From contig CM070604.1 of NCBI GenBank assembly GCA_036346395.1, positions 7,611,904 to 7,675,903 of the forward strand: a stretch of 64,000 nucleotides of DNA. Direction: 5' to 3'. Below are positions 47,752-58,959 of this stretch, one piece after another (position 1 is the stretch's first letter; each line of letters begins with the position of its first letter). Origin of the DNA: Hsuehochloa calcarea. Lineage: Eukaryota; Streptophyta; Magnoliopsida; Poales; Poaceae. Below the pieces are notes generated by a model that worked only from the letters and a program-made list of their open reading frames with translations, had not been told where the DNA came from and made no database searches. The position numbers and the translations under genes are program-made.

Positions 47752-48114
47752 TGTTAGGGACCTCCCGGTGTTCTTGACAACCGGCAAGTTCACAATCAAG
47801 ATCTCAAAGATATTCACAACACAAAACAATACGTACACTTGGAACACACGCAGTAATTTGTGCAGCTCAGAGAGAGAACTGCTTTTCTGAGGCTTTTTCC
47901 TTTTATTCACAGACTTACAACCAACTGAATCTTTCGGGTGGACAGCCGCACATATCGCTACTTCCACAACCGTTTGCTCCTGGGTCATGCGCGAGTTATT
48001 CTCGCCATGCCTTCCTACGCGCACGGTGCCCACAACAGGTACGACGACGCATGCAATTCTTCGAATCGAAACATGCAATGCTAACTAACTATTACATGCG
48101 CAAGGTTACCAACA
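47752..48114 (-). repeat. 5' LTR of the Copia element
   Basis: TGTTAGGGACC...GGTTACCAACA, followed by the GGCGC target copy at 48115-48119. It differs from the left LTR only within about 48034-48075. Confidence 0.95.
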
Positions 48115-49503
48115 GGCGCAAGCGGCAGGCGGTGGTGACACCAGGCCACTAGGGAGCCAGCAAGAGGAGGCGGCGCTGAAGCAAGCTCCAGAGAGGAAGA
48201 AATGGGGAGAAGAAGAAGAAATGGGGAGAAGGAATGGAAATGGGGAAAAATGAGAAGAAGCAAGTATCCAAGAGCTTCATTCGGCCGAGCCGAATGGATA
48301 AGAGGGGGAGAAAAATAAAATAAAATAAAAAGAGAAGTAAAAAGAAAGAGAAATTAAGAAAAGGGCGGAAAATTAGAAAAGGGGTAAAGAGGTAATTTTT
48401 TTTATTGGGGAATTAGTAGTAGGGTTAGTTGAGGTAATAAACACCGATAGCAGTAGATGTCGGTACGGTTTAGCGCATGCACGGCATACCTATAGGTATC
48501 AGACAAATCACTAGAAATATAAATCTATAAACCGCATTAAGGAAAAATAGCAGTAGATAGACCAGTCAAAAATAAAAATGGGAAAATGATGTAAAATTAA
48601 TCTGAGACTATATAACTAAATTAATCATCGGTAGCACTCATAAATAAGACAAATAATCTGATGCGTTAGAAATAATTCAATCGATATAGAATAATTAAAT
48701 TAAACAACACCTCGTAAATACCAACCCTAGCACAAACTGACCAGGGTCCATTATTAGCAAATGCGAGAGTAGGCAACCAATGATTCCAAAATCGCTAGAC
48801 CGTAGAACAACCGCAGCTGGGAAGTGTTAACCTAACGGAGAGCTAAAAAATTTATTAAATTAAAATATGCTAAAAAAAAGTAGACCATCTGATTTATGTA
48901 CGCATAGTACATCGAAAGTAACTAAGTATTTATTTATTATTCGCGTCTGCGGTATAATTGCAGAGGACGAACCAACATAGGCAGGAGAAACTGATCCAGG
49001 TTTCGGTGACGCTGATCTTTTCTACAACTATGAAGCAAGCCTATCTCTTGAACTTCAACATAGATATATTAAATGTAAAAGTTATATTGTTGTATCATAT
49101 ATGTATATGCATTAAAACTATATCTCAAAACCAAATTGGATAAATGAGAAAAAGAGAAATGCAAAATGAAAAAGATGAGAAATGAGAAAAGAGCAGTACA
49201 GCTGAGATGAGCAGCTGTACTGTAAGAGAAATATTAGGATGGTAAAAGGGGTCCTTGGCAGGAAAAGAGAAGAGAAAAAAGAAGAGGGAAGAGGCGGGAC
49301 CCCTTTACATATGGATATTATATAAGGACCAACAAAACTCCCACTTGGATAAGGGGGTGTATTTAAGTGTCAACCATTTTTCCATTTTGGCAGCAGAAAA
49401 TGCTACCTTGTTACGTAATTATGCTCTCCACATCGGGTAAGTAATATTGCATGGGTTGAGTTATGGAGGAACCCAGGATCGGTAGGAAAAGTTCAAAAGA
49501 GGG

Positions 49504-51066
49504 GATCCTGAAGGGTTACGAGTAGGCTACGATAGCACAAAACAAAAATTTACCGCGCAAGCAAGGAACCTCCGCTAGTAATAGATCACGAGATTACCAC
49601 TAGACGCGCCGACTCGTAGCGGAAGTAGAGTCGATATAGTGAGTTGATGCGGTCGTAGTCGTACTCGCCGCACGTTTTCTTCTCCGAGTCTTGTGATCGT
49701 TACGAGTTGCGGATCGTCCTAGTGTTGATGCTTCGCAACAACACCTCCAAGGTATCCACGCGTACGGGGCAGGGATACCACGCGCTGGAGTGCTAGCGCC
49801 AGCAGTGTGGTATGAGGAAGGTGTGGCTGTTAGGGTTTCGGGAGTTCTTCAAAAGATCATCATCACCCCATGCCACTATCCCTCTATATATATAGGCATC
49901 CATGATGGGTCTCGTACTTGAAGCCCATTAGGAACTCGCGGCCTACAAGAATTCGGATCACCATCCAAATCAAATCCTAACCCTTTAAGTGTGCGACCCT
50001 ATAGGTTCATGTGTAATCGGTTGTGACTCGAAAACTCTTTTTCGACCACTAGTCGTTAGCAGTACCTAGGAGCATATAACGATTCCCAAACACACATAGA
50101 ATATATCAGACGAACTTTAATGCAATATAATCTACGACCAGGTCCATATCACTACGACCAGCTCGTATATCTATACGACAAGTTCATATTTGGTCTCGAC
50201 CAATTCGTAACTCCTTACGATCAGGTTTCGACCACTTAGTGGCCATGTTCGACCAGCCTACGACTAGCTCGTATCTCTGTACGACTAGTCCGTATCTGAT
50301 CGAATTGAAAGACCTTCTCGTGTATTCTCTCTTTGCCTCACGATATCTGGTTGAACTCCAGGTGAGATGTTGTGTCATTCATGAACTGTTCAATACTTTC
50401 TCGATCAAGTGTCGAATAACTTCATGTGGTCGACACTTCGACCACTAGTGGCATGGTCATGCACTTTCTTTATTCGACCACAACGAGGGGCCAAGAGACA
50501 TCTCTCCTGTTATATTAGGAGGGGTAAATCCCATATCTGACCAGTCATATCCCTCCGCATATTTCATAGCATACCCGAAAGCTACCTTTATAACTACCCA
50601 GTTACGAGTAGCGTTTGGCAACCCCTAAGAATGCTATTACACATGTAGGAAACCATGTTGATCTCAAGTCTAAGGATTATATATCATCATTGCTTGAGAC
50701 CAACTAATGATACATAGAATCATAACAATCTCAACAGTGTCTCAAGGTGGGTCTTTTCCAACACCATGTTCTCTAACATGTGTCCATATTATTGGTTTGA
50801 TATCTCCATATCCATGACCTATGAAACATAGTCATCAAACAATACATATGATAGTCTATTCATATGTGTTTTCATATGTTTCCGATTAGGGAACGTTTAA
50901 GAATAATCATCACAGAAATATAGAGTTTCACAATCAAGTCACATACTTGATAATAAATATTATTGATATTATTCTAGGAACAAGATAACATATTATCCAA
51001 TGTTATGAACATAATGAAATATAATCATCTTTATGGTGGCCTCTAAGGCATATTTCCAACAGATCC
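49504..51066 (-). mobile_element. Angela/RIRE1-like Copia solo LTR with target duplication
   Basis: The LTR is 49509-51061 (1553 bp). On the minus strand it begins TGTTGGAAATATGCCTTAGAGG, the well-known start of Angela/BARE/RIRE1-type LTRs (first 20 bases only considered), and ends CGTAACCCTTCA. Both sides have GATCC (49504-49508 and 51062-51066). No coding is inside, so the two LTRs of a former full element recombined. The host sequence, a long gypsy LTR, continues on either side. The LTR carries an array of TACGAC-TCGTA motifs at about 50120-50330. Confidence 0.88.
50120..50470 (+). repeat. Array of short TACGAC / GTCGTA-type motifs in the Copia solo LTR
   Basis: Repeated units such as CTACGACCAG, CTACGACTAGCTCGTATCTC, TGTACGACTAGTCCGTATC and TTCGACCA, spaced about 20-25 bases apart. 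Several are near-palindromes (TACGACTAGTCCGTA). Comparable motifs occur in the gypsy LTR at 62025-62310. Confidence 0.65.
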
Positions 51067-51790
51067 AAGGCGCTATAGTATCATAAGGTGGAGTGTTGGG
51101 TGCGGGGATGTTCAACCCAATCAACATTACGGGAATACAGTGGAGGACTGGGTAAACTCCCTAGGACACCGACGGAAAGTAATGGGTGGAGACTTAATCA
51201 CGTAATCTGAAAAACATTCTGTATTCTAAACTCGAAATTGCATCAAAGGAAATGCGGGATACCTAGTGTAAAGAGAGCTCAAAGTAGCTACAGGTAATGT
51301 GGTATAAAGCCTGCGCAGTGCTATATATCAAACCATGAATGCATGTATGTCTCCTGGATTAGAGGCTACAGTGACCGCTATGTGTTTATCTTCTTACCGA
51401 GTGATAAGTAGTCTTTTCAGAATTAAAATTACCACATAAATCTTGATAAATTATTTTTCAGAAAAGAGATGAGTTAGAAAATGTGATAACGAACAAAGAA
51501 GAGTCATACAGTGCATATTTGCTGCTGAGTATACTAGTACTCAATCTTGTTATTATTCTCCTTTGTTAGATCCTAGTTAAACTAGGAACTATCCCTAGTG
51601 GGATGAAGGATATACAGGTGCTGAGGGGACCGCAGGAGGCGAGGGTGATTACCATGAGGACCAAGGCGAGGTGGACACCCTATTCGCTGAATGAGACGAG
51701 TAGACAACCGGTGGAGCAGCACAGGCAAGCGAGGTGAATTCTTTTCCCGATGTAATTAAATACTTGTATTAAAGACTATAGTCTTGCATG

Positions 51791-52339
51791 GCTAACTGAT
51801 GAAGGATATACAATTTCTAGGTATCGCCTGAGGCCATGGCAACGATGTCCGAGATCCACAGCCAACTCCTCTTGCTTGCCTCTCTCTCTCTCCCTTCCTT
51901 CTCCTGTGGCTACAAGTAGATATGGCACCACGGCGGCGACGGTCAGAAGGGGCACTAGGCCAGCCTTGTCCCTTAGGATATGTCCCTCCCACCAACACTA
52001 AGTCCTTGGGATCAACTACCGCTACTTCCTGCGTCAATCTTGTGTCGTTGCCACTGGCCACGCCAAGATGCCCCCTCGAGCGAGCGCGAGGAAGAAATAG
52101 AGGGATGCACATGCTTTTTGTGGCCGGCCGGGGACAACGAGGGTGTTCGAAGCTAGCACCCGGATCGGACGTCTGGCCGCTAGTCACTCCCGTACAAGGG
52201 ATAAGATTACATGGTTGTTTCACATAATCAATCTAACTACTGAACCACTTTTTGTTTCCAGATATGCTACAGTTGTTACAATCAATTGACGACTTATGTT
52301 AATATAACATGACTACGTGCACGTCTACCTTATCTTCTA
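51791..52339. other. Unassigned stretch right of the long LTR
   Basis: Contains a CT-rich patch (51885-51905) and open frames of about 100-140 codons on both strands without a known motif. Could still belong to the repeat on its left. No gene is supported. Confidence 0.35.
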
Positions 52340-52610
52340 ACCGTCCCCCCAATCACAACCTAAAATTTTCAGGTTGAGATTGTATCGATGCCGGTTGAAA
52401 CCTGATTTAGACAGTGGCTTTGTAAACACATCAACAATTTGATCGCCGATATGAATCAAAATTCTTGTCCTTGCTTGCAACTCGTTCTCACATAAAGTGA
52501 TAATTCACTTCAATATGCTTTGTTTGTACATGAAATATGGGGTTTGCAGATAAATATGTTGCGCCAATGTTATCACACCACAAGATTGGTGCCTATAAGA
52601 TGTTAAACTC
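52340..52610 (-). pseudogene. Copia RNase H scrap
   Basis: On the minus strand translation gives a segment close to CGVITLAQHICLQTPYFM, then KQSILKWIITLCENEL and IHIGDQIVDVFTKPLSKS. This is the end of a Copia polyprotein: the CDN-x-(G/A)-A-x-x-L region, the K-H-I-E-x-D-x-H block, and the D-x-F-T-K-P-L motif. It is shifted and has lost key residues. It is followed downstream (left) by unassigned DNA. Confidence 0.75.
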
Positions 52611-54402
52611 TTGGTTTGCCGAACACACTGATCCATCCAGGATCTGTTCATTTATATAGGCAAAGCTTTACATGGTTACAAGAGAGAGAGACTCGGATCA
52701 CAGATCCCTGAATACAGAAGTACCTCTGTAATCCCTTAAAACCTTGACAAGTTTTTTCCCTTCTCTGTTTTTTTATTTCTGAAGTAGTACTGTACCTGAT
52801 GAACAGAAGTGCCTCTGTAACCATTCTATCCCTGGGTGATCAGTTCTAGGAGCACATTTTGCTCTAGCTATCAGCCCTGTGAGTGGTATAGCTCTGCAAT
52901 GCTATGGCCTATGAATAGTTACTGATCTAGGATATGTGTTTGTGTCTAAGGACTCCAGAATGCTATTGAACAAGCTAGTAAAAGACCTATCTTGTGTGTG
53001 CATATGCAGTTCCACATTCGCCCTTTACATGTAGTAGTAGACTAGTAGTGAAGTTCTCGTTGAAAGCAGGTTCCGTATTATGAAAGTTTTAATTAAAGGC
53101 CTATTTCTCATGTGAAGTGAAAAGGCACGTACTGTGATTGTGCAGTGATGGCAGATGAGTGCATCCCCTACCCATAAATTCTTCAAGCAAAAAGGTTCTG
53201 CCTTAATTTCGCCATCCTAGGGACTGACTGTACAGCATAAAAAGCAAGGGGTGCAATATCATTCTGGGATTAATACAAGTGAATCGGAAAATATCTTTAA
53301 CCACTTATATTAACAACAAGTAACAGCTGTAAGCCATGTTAATTAAATTGTTAACTATCTGGGTTTATGATGCTCAATGAACCCCACTCTTGGCTGTTTA
53401 ACTGAAAACTCAAGGCTGCATGTTCATTGTTCAGACTCATGTCGTGTAGTAAGCTGCAGAACCTTGTGACTTTGTAGAAGAAGACAGCAAGTCATACTCA
53501 TACGTACTCACAGGCCATATCAAACAAATAGTACACGAATGCTACTCACTCAGTACTCGTTTCACGGGTGACATAGCGCCAAAGGACACATGCTATCGCA
53601 TCGCTTTTGCACCTATCATGGCGGTCTGCTGCAGAGGCAGGCCGTCGTCAAACTATTCTCTCTAGGGTTTCGCTGCCGTACGTACGTGACTTGATCCCCT
53701 TGGTGACATGTCACATTATCATGTGAGATTTCGAACCAAGGGCCCGGCCAACTACGCTATGTCTCACTGACGTCAAATCAACCATAGATCCAATATCACA
53801 CAAGATCTTCATATACACTATACGTACGACATATATGCACCAAATCACAGACATTACATGATTAATAATCCACTGTCGGTATTCATGCATGAACCCACTT
53901 GATAAGGTCCAAGTGCAGAATCATTAACAAAAACAAGTCTGCTAATTATTATTGAAGACATGCAATACTAATTGTTCCTTGCTCATCAGGGCTAAACAAT
54001 TGATCAGTACACCTCTTGCATCAAACCACACCACAAATCGCAAGCAGACCAAACTGAAACAATTAAACGAAAAAGCAAACATGGATCGATTAATCGTTAG
54101 CTGATCGACAATCTGTTCCTCTAGCTAGCTAGTAGACGACATCCTCTCATGTCTCCACACTCAGCTACCAAACCAAAGCAACCAATTGCCAACAATCCTC
54201 GTACTCATAAAGCCCTGCATTTGCACCACAAAACATTGTGTCACAAACATGAACTGATGCATGGCAACTACATGTATATAGTAGCTAGTAGCTAGTAGTA
54301 ACCTAACATCTGAACAGAGCGAAACGGCATGCACTTGCAGTTGCAGATCTGCTATGCATATCAGCAGTTAAGCACGTACGTACATATGAATGGCTTGATG
54401 GC
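52611..54402. other. Downstream region of the proline-rich gene; no gene seen
   Basis: AT-rich with no supported coding sequence. The right part (about 54000-54402) will hold the 3' untranslated region of the gene on the minus strand. Confidence 0.45.
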
Positions 54403-55284
54403 TTAGACGGAGCAGGTGTAGCCGGGGGGCGGGGTCTTGCCGCAGGTGAGGAGAAGCTGGAGGGCGAGGGGCAGGTAGATGTTGATGTTAAGGAGCTTGA
54501 GCTTGATGGTGGTGCAGAGGCAGACGGCGGCCTCCAGTTCCACCAGCCCCTCCAGCAGCGGGCAGCACTTGTTCACCGCCGGGTCGCCCAGCCCGACGTG
54601 CACCAGCCCGCCCAGCAGGTCCACGCACGCGCCGATCTTCAGCGAGTCCACCGGGCACGTCTGCGACGACGGCGACGGTGTCGCCGGAGGAGGAGGCGGG
54701 CACGGCGTGTTGCCTCCTGGGGTGGGGCCCGGCGGGTACGTCACCGGCGGTGTCGTCGTGGGCGGCGGGTAAGTGATCGGAGGCGTCGGAGGAGGACTGG
54801 TCACCGGCGGCGGGTAGGTGACCGGCGGGCCGACGACTGGAGGGGTGGTGACCGGCGGGCTTACGACTGGAGGGGTGGTGATCGGTGGACGCGTGACCGG
54901 GCCCTTCGGCGGGCCGACGACCGGTGGGCGGGTGACCGGCGGGCCGACGACTGGAGGGGTGGTGATCGGCGGGTAGGTGATCGGTGGACGCGTGACCGGG
55001 CCCTTCGGCGGGCCGACGACCGGTGGGCGAGTGACCGGCGGGTAGACGGGGCTCTTGGGAGGGCGGGTGACCGGCGACGGGTAGGTGGGGCCCTTGGGCG
55101 GCTTGGGGCTCTTGGGAACCTTGGGCTTGGGGGACGGGTAGGAGGGCTTGGACTTGGGCGGGTGCGATGGCTTGGGGCTCTTAGGCTTCTCGCAGTCGCA
55201 GGAGAGGATGGGCGTCACGGCGGTGGATAGCAGCAGGAGGAAGGTGAGGAGGAAAGGCCGGAGCTTCTTGGTGCTGGCCTCCAT
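54403..55284 (-). CDS. Hybrid proline-rich protein (signal peptide, Pro-rich repeats, 8-cysteine domain)
   Basis: Secreted cell-wall protein of the HyPRP family; 293 residues from a single exon. Residues 1-28 form a signal peptide with a leucine-rich core (FLLTFLLLLSTAV). Residues 29-209 are proline-rich: first a Lys-Pro-Ser part (KPKSPKPSHPP), then repeats of VTRPPVVGPPKGP and ITTPPVVGPP types. Residues 210-293 are the lipid-transfer-like eight-cysteine domain with Cys at 210, 220, 240, 241, 255, 257, 281 and 291, the CC and CxC spacing of the family. The domain is hydrophobic (LGGLVHVGLG, LNINIYLPLALQLLLTC). Such proteins sit at the wall-membrane face and are often developmentally or stress regulated. 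A TATA box lies about 75 bases upstream. Repeats of about 98 bases in the DNA underlie part of the proline-rich region. Confidence 0.95.
   Translation of the reverse strand: MEASTKKLRPFLLTFLLLLSTAVTPILSCDCEKPKSPKPSHPPKSKPSYPSPKPKVPKSPKPPKGPTYPSPVTRPPKSPVYPPVTRPPVVGPPKGPVTRPPITYPPITTPPVVGPPVTRPPVVGPPKGPVTRPPITTPPVVSPPVTTPPVVGPPVTYPPPVTSPPPTPPITYPPPTTTPPVTYPPGPTPGGNTPCPPPPPATPSPSSQTCPVDSLKIGACVDLLGGLVHVGLGDPAVNKCCPLLEGLVELEAAVCLCTTIKLKLLNINIYLPLALQLLLTCGKTPPPGYTCSV
54893..55040 (-). repeat. Coding tandem repeat in the proline-rich gene
   Basis: The block GTGACCGGGCCCTTCGGCG..GGCCGACGACCGGTGGGCG occurs at about 54893-54930 and again at about 54992-55028, about 98 bases apart, nearly identical. 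Shorter GGCGGGCCGACGACTGGAGG units also recur nearby (54825 and 54940). They encode the Pro-rich repeats; length variation between related plants is likely. Confidence 0.75.
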
Positions 55285-55357
55285 GGCTGCTGTTGATGCA
55301 GAAGGTGAAGGAGAAGGAGAGTAGGAGTGTGCACTCTAGGGTTTCCAAGAAGTGTGG

Positions 55358-55366
55358 TTATATAGA
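55358..55366 (-). promoter_or_regulatory. TATA box of the proline-rich gene
   Basis: CTCTATATAAC on the minus strand. With a start site about 30 bases downstream, the leader would be roughly 45 bases, rich in CT (CTCCTTCTCCTTCACC) before the ATG at 55284. Confidence 0.7.
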
Positions 55367-57680
55367 GTTAGGAGTTCGCAATATAATGGAGGCCCGTGAT
55401 CTCTAGGGTATCTAGTTAGCTTTTTTTAGAGTACACGACTCGACACACTCACGCCCACACATTCACATAGGTGCGATCTTAACACATGACTAATATAATT
55501 GTGTTACTTGGCTAGTTGTTGCCTAGGTAGTAATATCCAGCAATAATTGAAGAATAGGGTTGAACTTTGTATTTTGTAATTTTGTTCATATGCCTATTTC
55601 AAATATACCTTACATTGCATTCAAATTTCATCAGAGTCTAATGTTTTGGTTCTAATCTTGTAAAATGGGTCTTCCTTTCCAGAGTATTTTTCAAACAGAT
55701 TAACTGGACAATCAAGTTTGGTGATTTCAAGCTTTTCCCTTTGGAAGTATTGCTCACTTTGACTCAAATAGTTCAATATCCTTTGTTTTGTAAATAACTA
55801 CTAAATTTTTTTAGTCTCTCTTGCTTTATGCTTAAAATGTCTTTCTAGTGTATATATGTGAAATAAAATATCTTTTGGGTGTATATATGTGAACGTCGTA
55901 TTGTGACGGCCAGCAAGTTGTTGGCTTCGAATATTGAAATTAATAAAATGTATTTTGGGTGTATATATGTGAAGATATGTACGGTGTACTGTACAGAAGA
56001 TATGTAGGACGTCTCTGGGTGGTGTCGGCGCTTGTAGCACCGGCAGCCCAGCATGGTGAGAAGTATTGTACAATATATACGACACGTCGTGATTTCGGAC
56101 CGACCGAACGAACGATCTAGCTGTCACGAGTCACGAGCGCCCGCGCGCTTCTGTGTTCGTACGCACGTTTTGTGTCAAAAACCCTTTAAAATCTCGTGTA
56201 CGCGGGGCGCGCGCAGCGCGATGCGATGCACCGGCGCAGAACGCCAGAATCCAAGCCGTACCCGGCGACTGGACTGGCAAGTCAGCACGCCTCCCAAGTC
56301 CCAACCGTACATAGTGATACGGAGTCGTCGAGCGTAAGAAAGAAAGAAAAAAAACGTGTCCTCATCCGCGCTACGGCATCATCCATTCTAAGCAGGACTT
56401 GGCAGAAGCCGGTCGGACGTGGTGCTCGTCACTGACATTTTGCTGCGCGAGTGAAAGTTGGCAGAGTCTTTTGTTAAAGTGGTAAACTGTCGGTTGTCCT
56501 TCCGCGATAAGTATCGTTTTGGTCGTTTGCATTTGCAGCTATACATGCACGTACGAGTACGAGATGTGACGACGGATGGAGCCGTCCGTGATCAAGTGGG
56601 GTACGCGGCCTCATGCGACTCCGTGACCCCAGCCGCAGCCTAGCCGCCTCTTCTGCTAGCTAGCTAGCCTTTTCTGTTGCCCTGGCCGGCTACCATGTCG
56701 TCTTGTCGCGAATTGCTCAGGCCCTCGCGCCAATCTATGGGCGCGGTTTTTGGTGAGGACGATGTGCTTGCCCGGATTGGGCGAATGGTTTTGCGCGAGC
56801 TCATCCTGCAGGGGTCGATGTGAGCGTGTACTCCTGGAGGTAATTGTGTTAAGATCGAGTTTTTAACACTAAGAACAAAGAATGAGTTAGCACTAACACT
56901 TCAGCACTAACACTTCAGCTTGGACTGCTCTTGTTGATCGTACATATATCTCTCTAACAGTCAATAATCAAATAATATTTTATAATGATTGAGTTTAATT
57001 TTCAATTATCTTTTGACCGTAAAGTTTTACGTCACTTTTAAACTCTTAATGTTTTGGAACTTTCAACGTTGTATTTCCACCTCCCCCACTAATTGGACAA
57101 TTAGCATCCAAGTTTTTAGCTATAATACGATCCTTAAGAATAATTGAATCCCTGCTGAGATGTTTGGGCACATGATCACGGATATATTTGGATCTTTGCG
57201 TGGAAGTCCATGGTTGCATGAGCTCCCCTAAAAAAATTGTTATCATCCTGATAATAGATTTGGCCAGTGCAGTCAAAGATGTGAGGTCTTTTTTTTTTGT
57301 CATGAGCTGCCTGTCATTTTGCCTCTCCCAGTAATTGTGCAGTATAATTGACAAGGACAAACTTTATTCATTGCGTAGGTAAGCGTGTAATGTCGCATTG
57401 TGCCACTTGCTTGCCAAATAGATGCTCCAAAGCAATCAAGTCTCGTGTGCCATGCCTGCTAGCTGTATGTACACTTTGCCTCCTAATGTCTTCTTTGTGG
57501 ATGTCACAAGAAGACAGGGGTTGAATCTTGACGTACTGTAAATCACTGGATTAACCAAAAGGGTGAAGTGAGCAGAGCTACAATCACGTCTCATTACGCA
57601 CATTGATTGAACTAGCTAGGACCAATAATTAGGATATCCAAGTAAATATATCATATGAGATTTGGCCCGATGGTGAACGG
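55367..57680. other. Promoter-side intergenic region; no gene seen
   Basis: Mostly AT-rich. Three copies of a GTGTATATATGTGAA unit occur at about 55847, 55880 and 55959. A GC-richer patch lies at 56100-56700. Open frames are short and unrecognised. The left end will include the promoter of the proline-rich gene. Confidence 0.45.
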
Positions 57681-58100
57681 TGTAACACCCAAGGTTCAAA
57701 TATGCTGTAATTAAACTAGCGCGGTTCTACGTTGGCAACTCAGTTTGAAACGTGGGAGATTTTCTCTGAAAATTAAACTGATATCAGTGAAATTCATACG
57801 TTTCAAACAGAGCCTTATAGGCCTCACAAGGACCAGACACGCCCATGAGCCTTGAACCGCAGGTTGTTTGGTTGATAGCCAAAATGAGTTTAGTCAAACT
57901 TTTAGCATAGCCAAAACATAGACAAAACCATATATTGCCAAAAAAAAAAGAACATTGTTTGAACAATCTATTTTCGTTGGTATTATTTTAGTTCGTACGA
58001 TAGAAAACCAAACGGCGCCTCACCGGCCACCATATATATATAACACGCCTACACGTAACAAATCAAAAAATATATATGAATTCTTAAAGTGGGTAACATG
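57681..58100 (+). other. Possible LTR fragment and MITE-like sequence
   Basis: TGTAACACCCAAGG at 57681 resembles the start of gypsy LTRs of this genome, but similarity fades within about 60 bases. At 57800-58020 there is a GCCAAAATGAGTTTAGTCAAAC..TTAGCATAGCCAAAACA-type stretch reminiscent of small hAT-type MITEs, without clear terminal repeats. Both assignments are tentative. Confidence 0.3.
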
Positions 58101-58442
58101 GTATGTGACTGGGCAGCCCAACTAGCGTGACCTCTTTGCTAGGAAAAAAGCAAATCCCACGGTAGTCAACGATCCAGTACCCAGGCACTGGACTCCCGTT
58201 CCACTTCGTTTAGTCCCACATCGCAAAAGGAAACGAGAAAAACACAGCTTAAATACTCAGGTCAACTCCCGTCCGTTAGCTGAGCTCAGGAGCGAGAGCT
58301 TGTAACCCGCGTGGAGGCATCAAGGTGGCCGTGGGTTTTGTCGTGTACGGCTGTGGAACTAGGCCTGGGGTGCTATGCAGAAGATGCCTTATGGGGCCCC
58401 CCTCTCGATCTTTAAAGTAGCAGGCATTTTTTCTTCTTTTCC

Positions 58443-58800
58443 TACGTTTTAACTTGAAGGAAAAGAAAAGGTCCCTTGAAGTGTGATTCTTGTCTACTTA
58501 ATCCTGAAGTAATACTCTTCCGGTCATACAAGAATATTATTTTAAGCATTGACACGATCCAAAAATGGGTTGTCGCACTTCCGGCCTACCGGGGCCTCAT
58601 AGCTCCAACGGACCGCCATTTAAAAATAATAATTTTCTTCTTTTGCTACGTTTTTAACTTGAAGGAAAATAAAAGGTCTACTTAGTACTTACCCCCTCGA
58701 AGTACGGTGATTCTTGTCTTCTTAACCCCTGAAGTAACACTCCCTCCAATCATAAAAGAATATTGTTTTAGACATTGAGACGATCCTATAAATGCAATTT
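58443..58800 (+). repeat. Local direct duplication of about 120 bp
   Basis: The block starting TTTTAACTTGAAGGAAAAGAAAAGG and ending near CATTGACACGATCC (58447-58560) recurs, with changes, at 58649-58791. Both copies include the 5' end of a Stowaway-like MITE; only the right copy has its 3' end. Confidence 0.75.
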
Positions 58801-58955
58801 TGATTATAAATTTCTGTTTTTATAGATTTATAAAGCCTAATAAAAATCTATATGTATCATTTTCATGTGTTCAATCCAAATATTTTAAAATATATCAAGA
58901 GCCATAGTTTAATCGCAAGTACCTAAAACGACATTGTTTTGTGACTAGAGGGAGT
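58739..58955 (+). mobile_element. Stowaway-like MITE
   Basis: About 217 bp. The left end ACTCCCTCCAATCATAAAAG..AATATTGTTTTAG is the inverse of the right end CTAAAACGACATTGTTTTGTGACTAGAGGGAGT with a few differences. CTCCCTC termini next to T/A-rich flanks are the Stowaway signature. Non-coding. A truncated 5' copy is at about 58499-58562. Confidence 0.75.
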
Positions 58956-58959
58956 AATA

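Larger units (their letters stand above)
42900..48114 (-). mobile_element. Ty1/Copia retrotransposon with both LTRs
   Basis: 5.2 kb with LTRs at 42900-43264 and 47752-48114, target copies GGCGC on both sides, and internal order gag, protease, integrase, RT, RNase H read on the minus strand from right to left. The primer-binding site (47738-47749) and a purine tract next to the left LTR (AGGAGGAGAATT on the minus strand) are both present. Recognisable: gag-type DFSLRLTNIV near 47130, zinc-knuckle residue block CGKKGHWA near 46710, protease WVLDTGASNHMSG near 46470, integrase LLVDDCSRYMW near 45830, and an intact 497-codon RT-RNase H frame. The frames upstream of RT are broken by shifts, so the element is not autonomous as read here. 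Confidence 0.95.
40930..51790 (+). mobile_element. Long gypsy-type LTR body, interrupted by two Copia insertions
   Basis: The parts outside the two insertions (about 40930-42899, 48115-49503 and 51062-51790) read as one long LTR of the same family as 24983-37755, on the other strand. For example, 48957-49140 matches the complement of 26129-26335, and 51290-51703 matches the complement of about 25236-25640. The GC-rich portion lies at about 42060-42899 plus 48115-48300. The acidic frame near the 3' end is present but broken by stops (51569-51703). The left start and the expected TGACA-type right end were not found, so both ends are approximate. Confidence 0.6.

Noticed and set aside
54598..55230. 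210-codon plus-strand frame opposite the proline-rich gene
   Set aside because: Arg/Gly/Asp-rich antisense shadow of proline codons; no motif and no plausible promoter.
57046..57360. 104-codon minus-strand frame with an ILHNYWERQNDRQL segment resembling a LINE tail
   Set aside because: The similarity is a single short stretch; the rest matches nothing I recognise and there is no other LINE part nearby.
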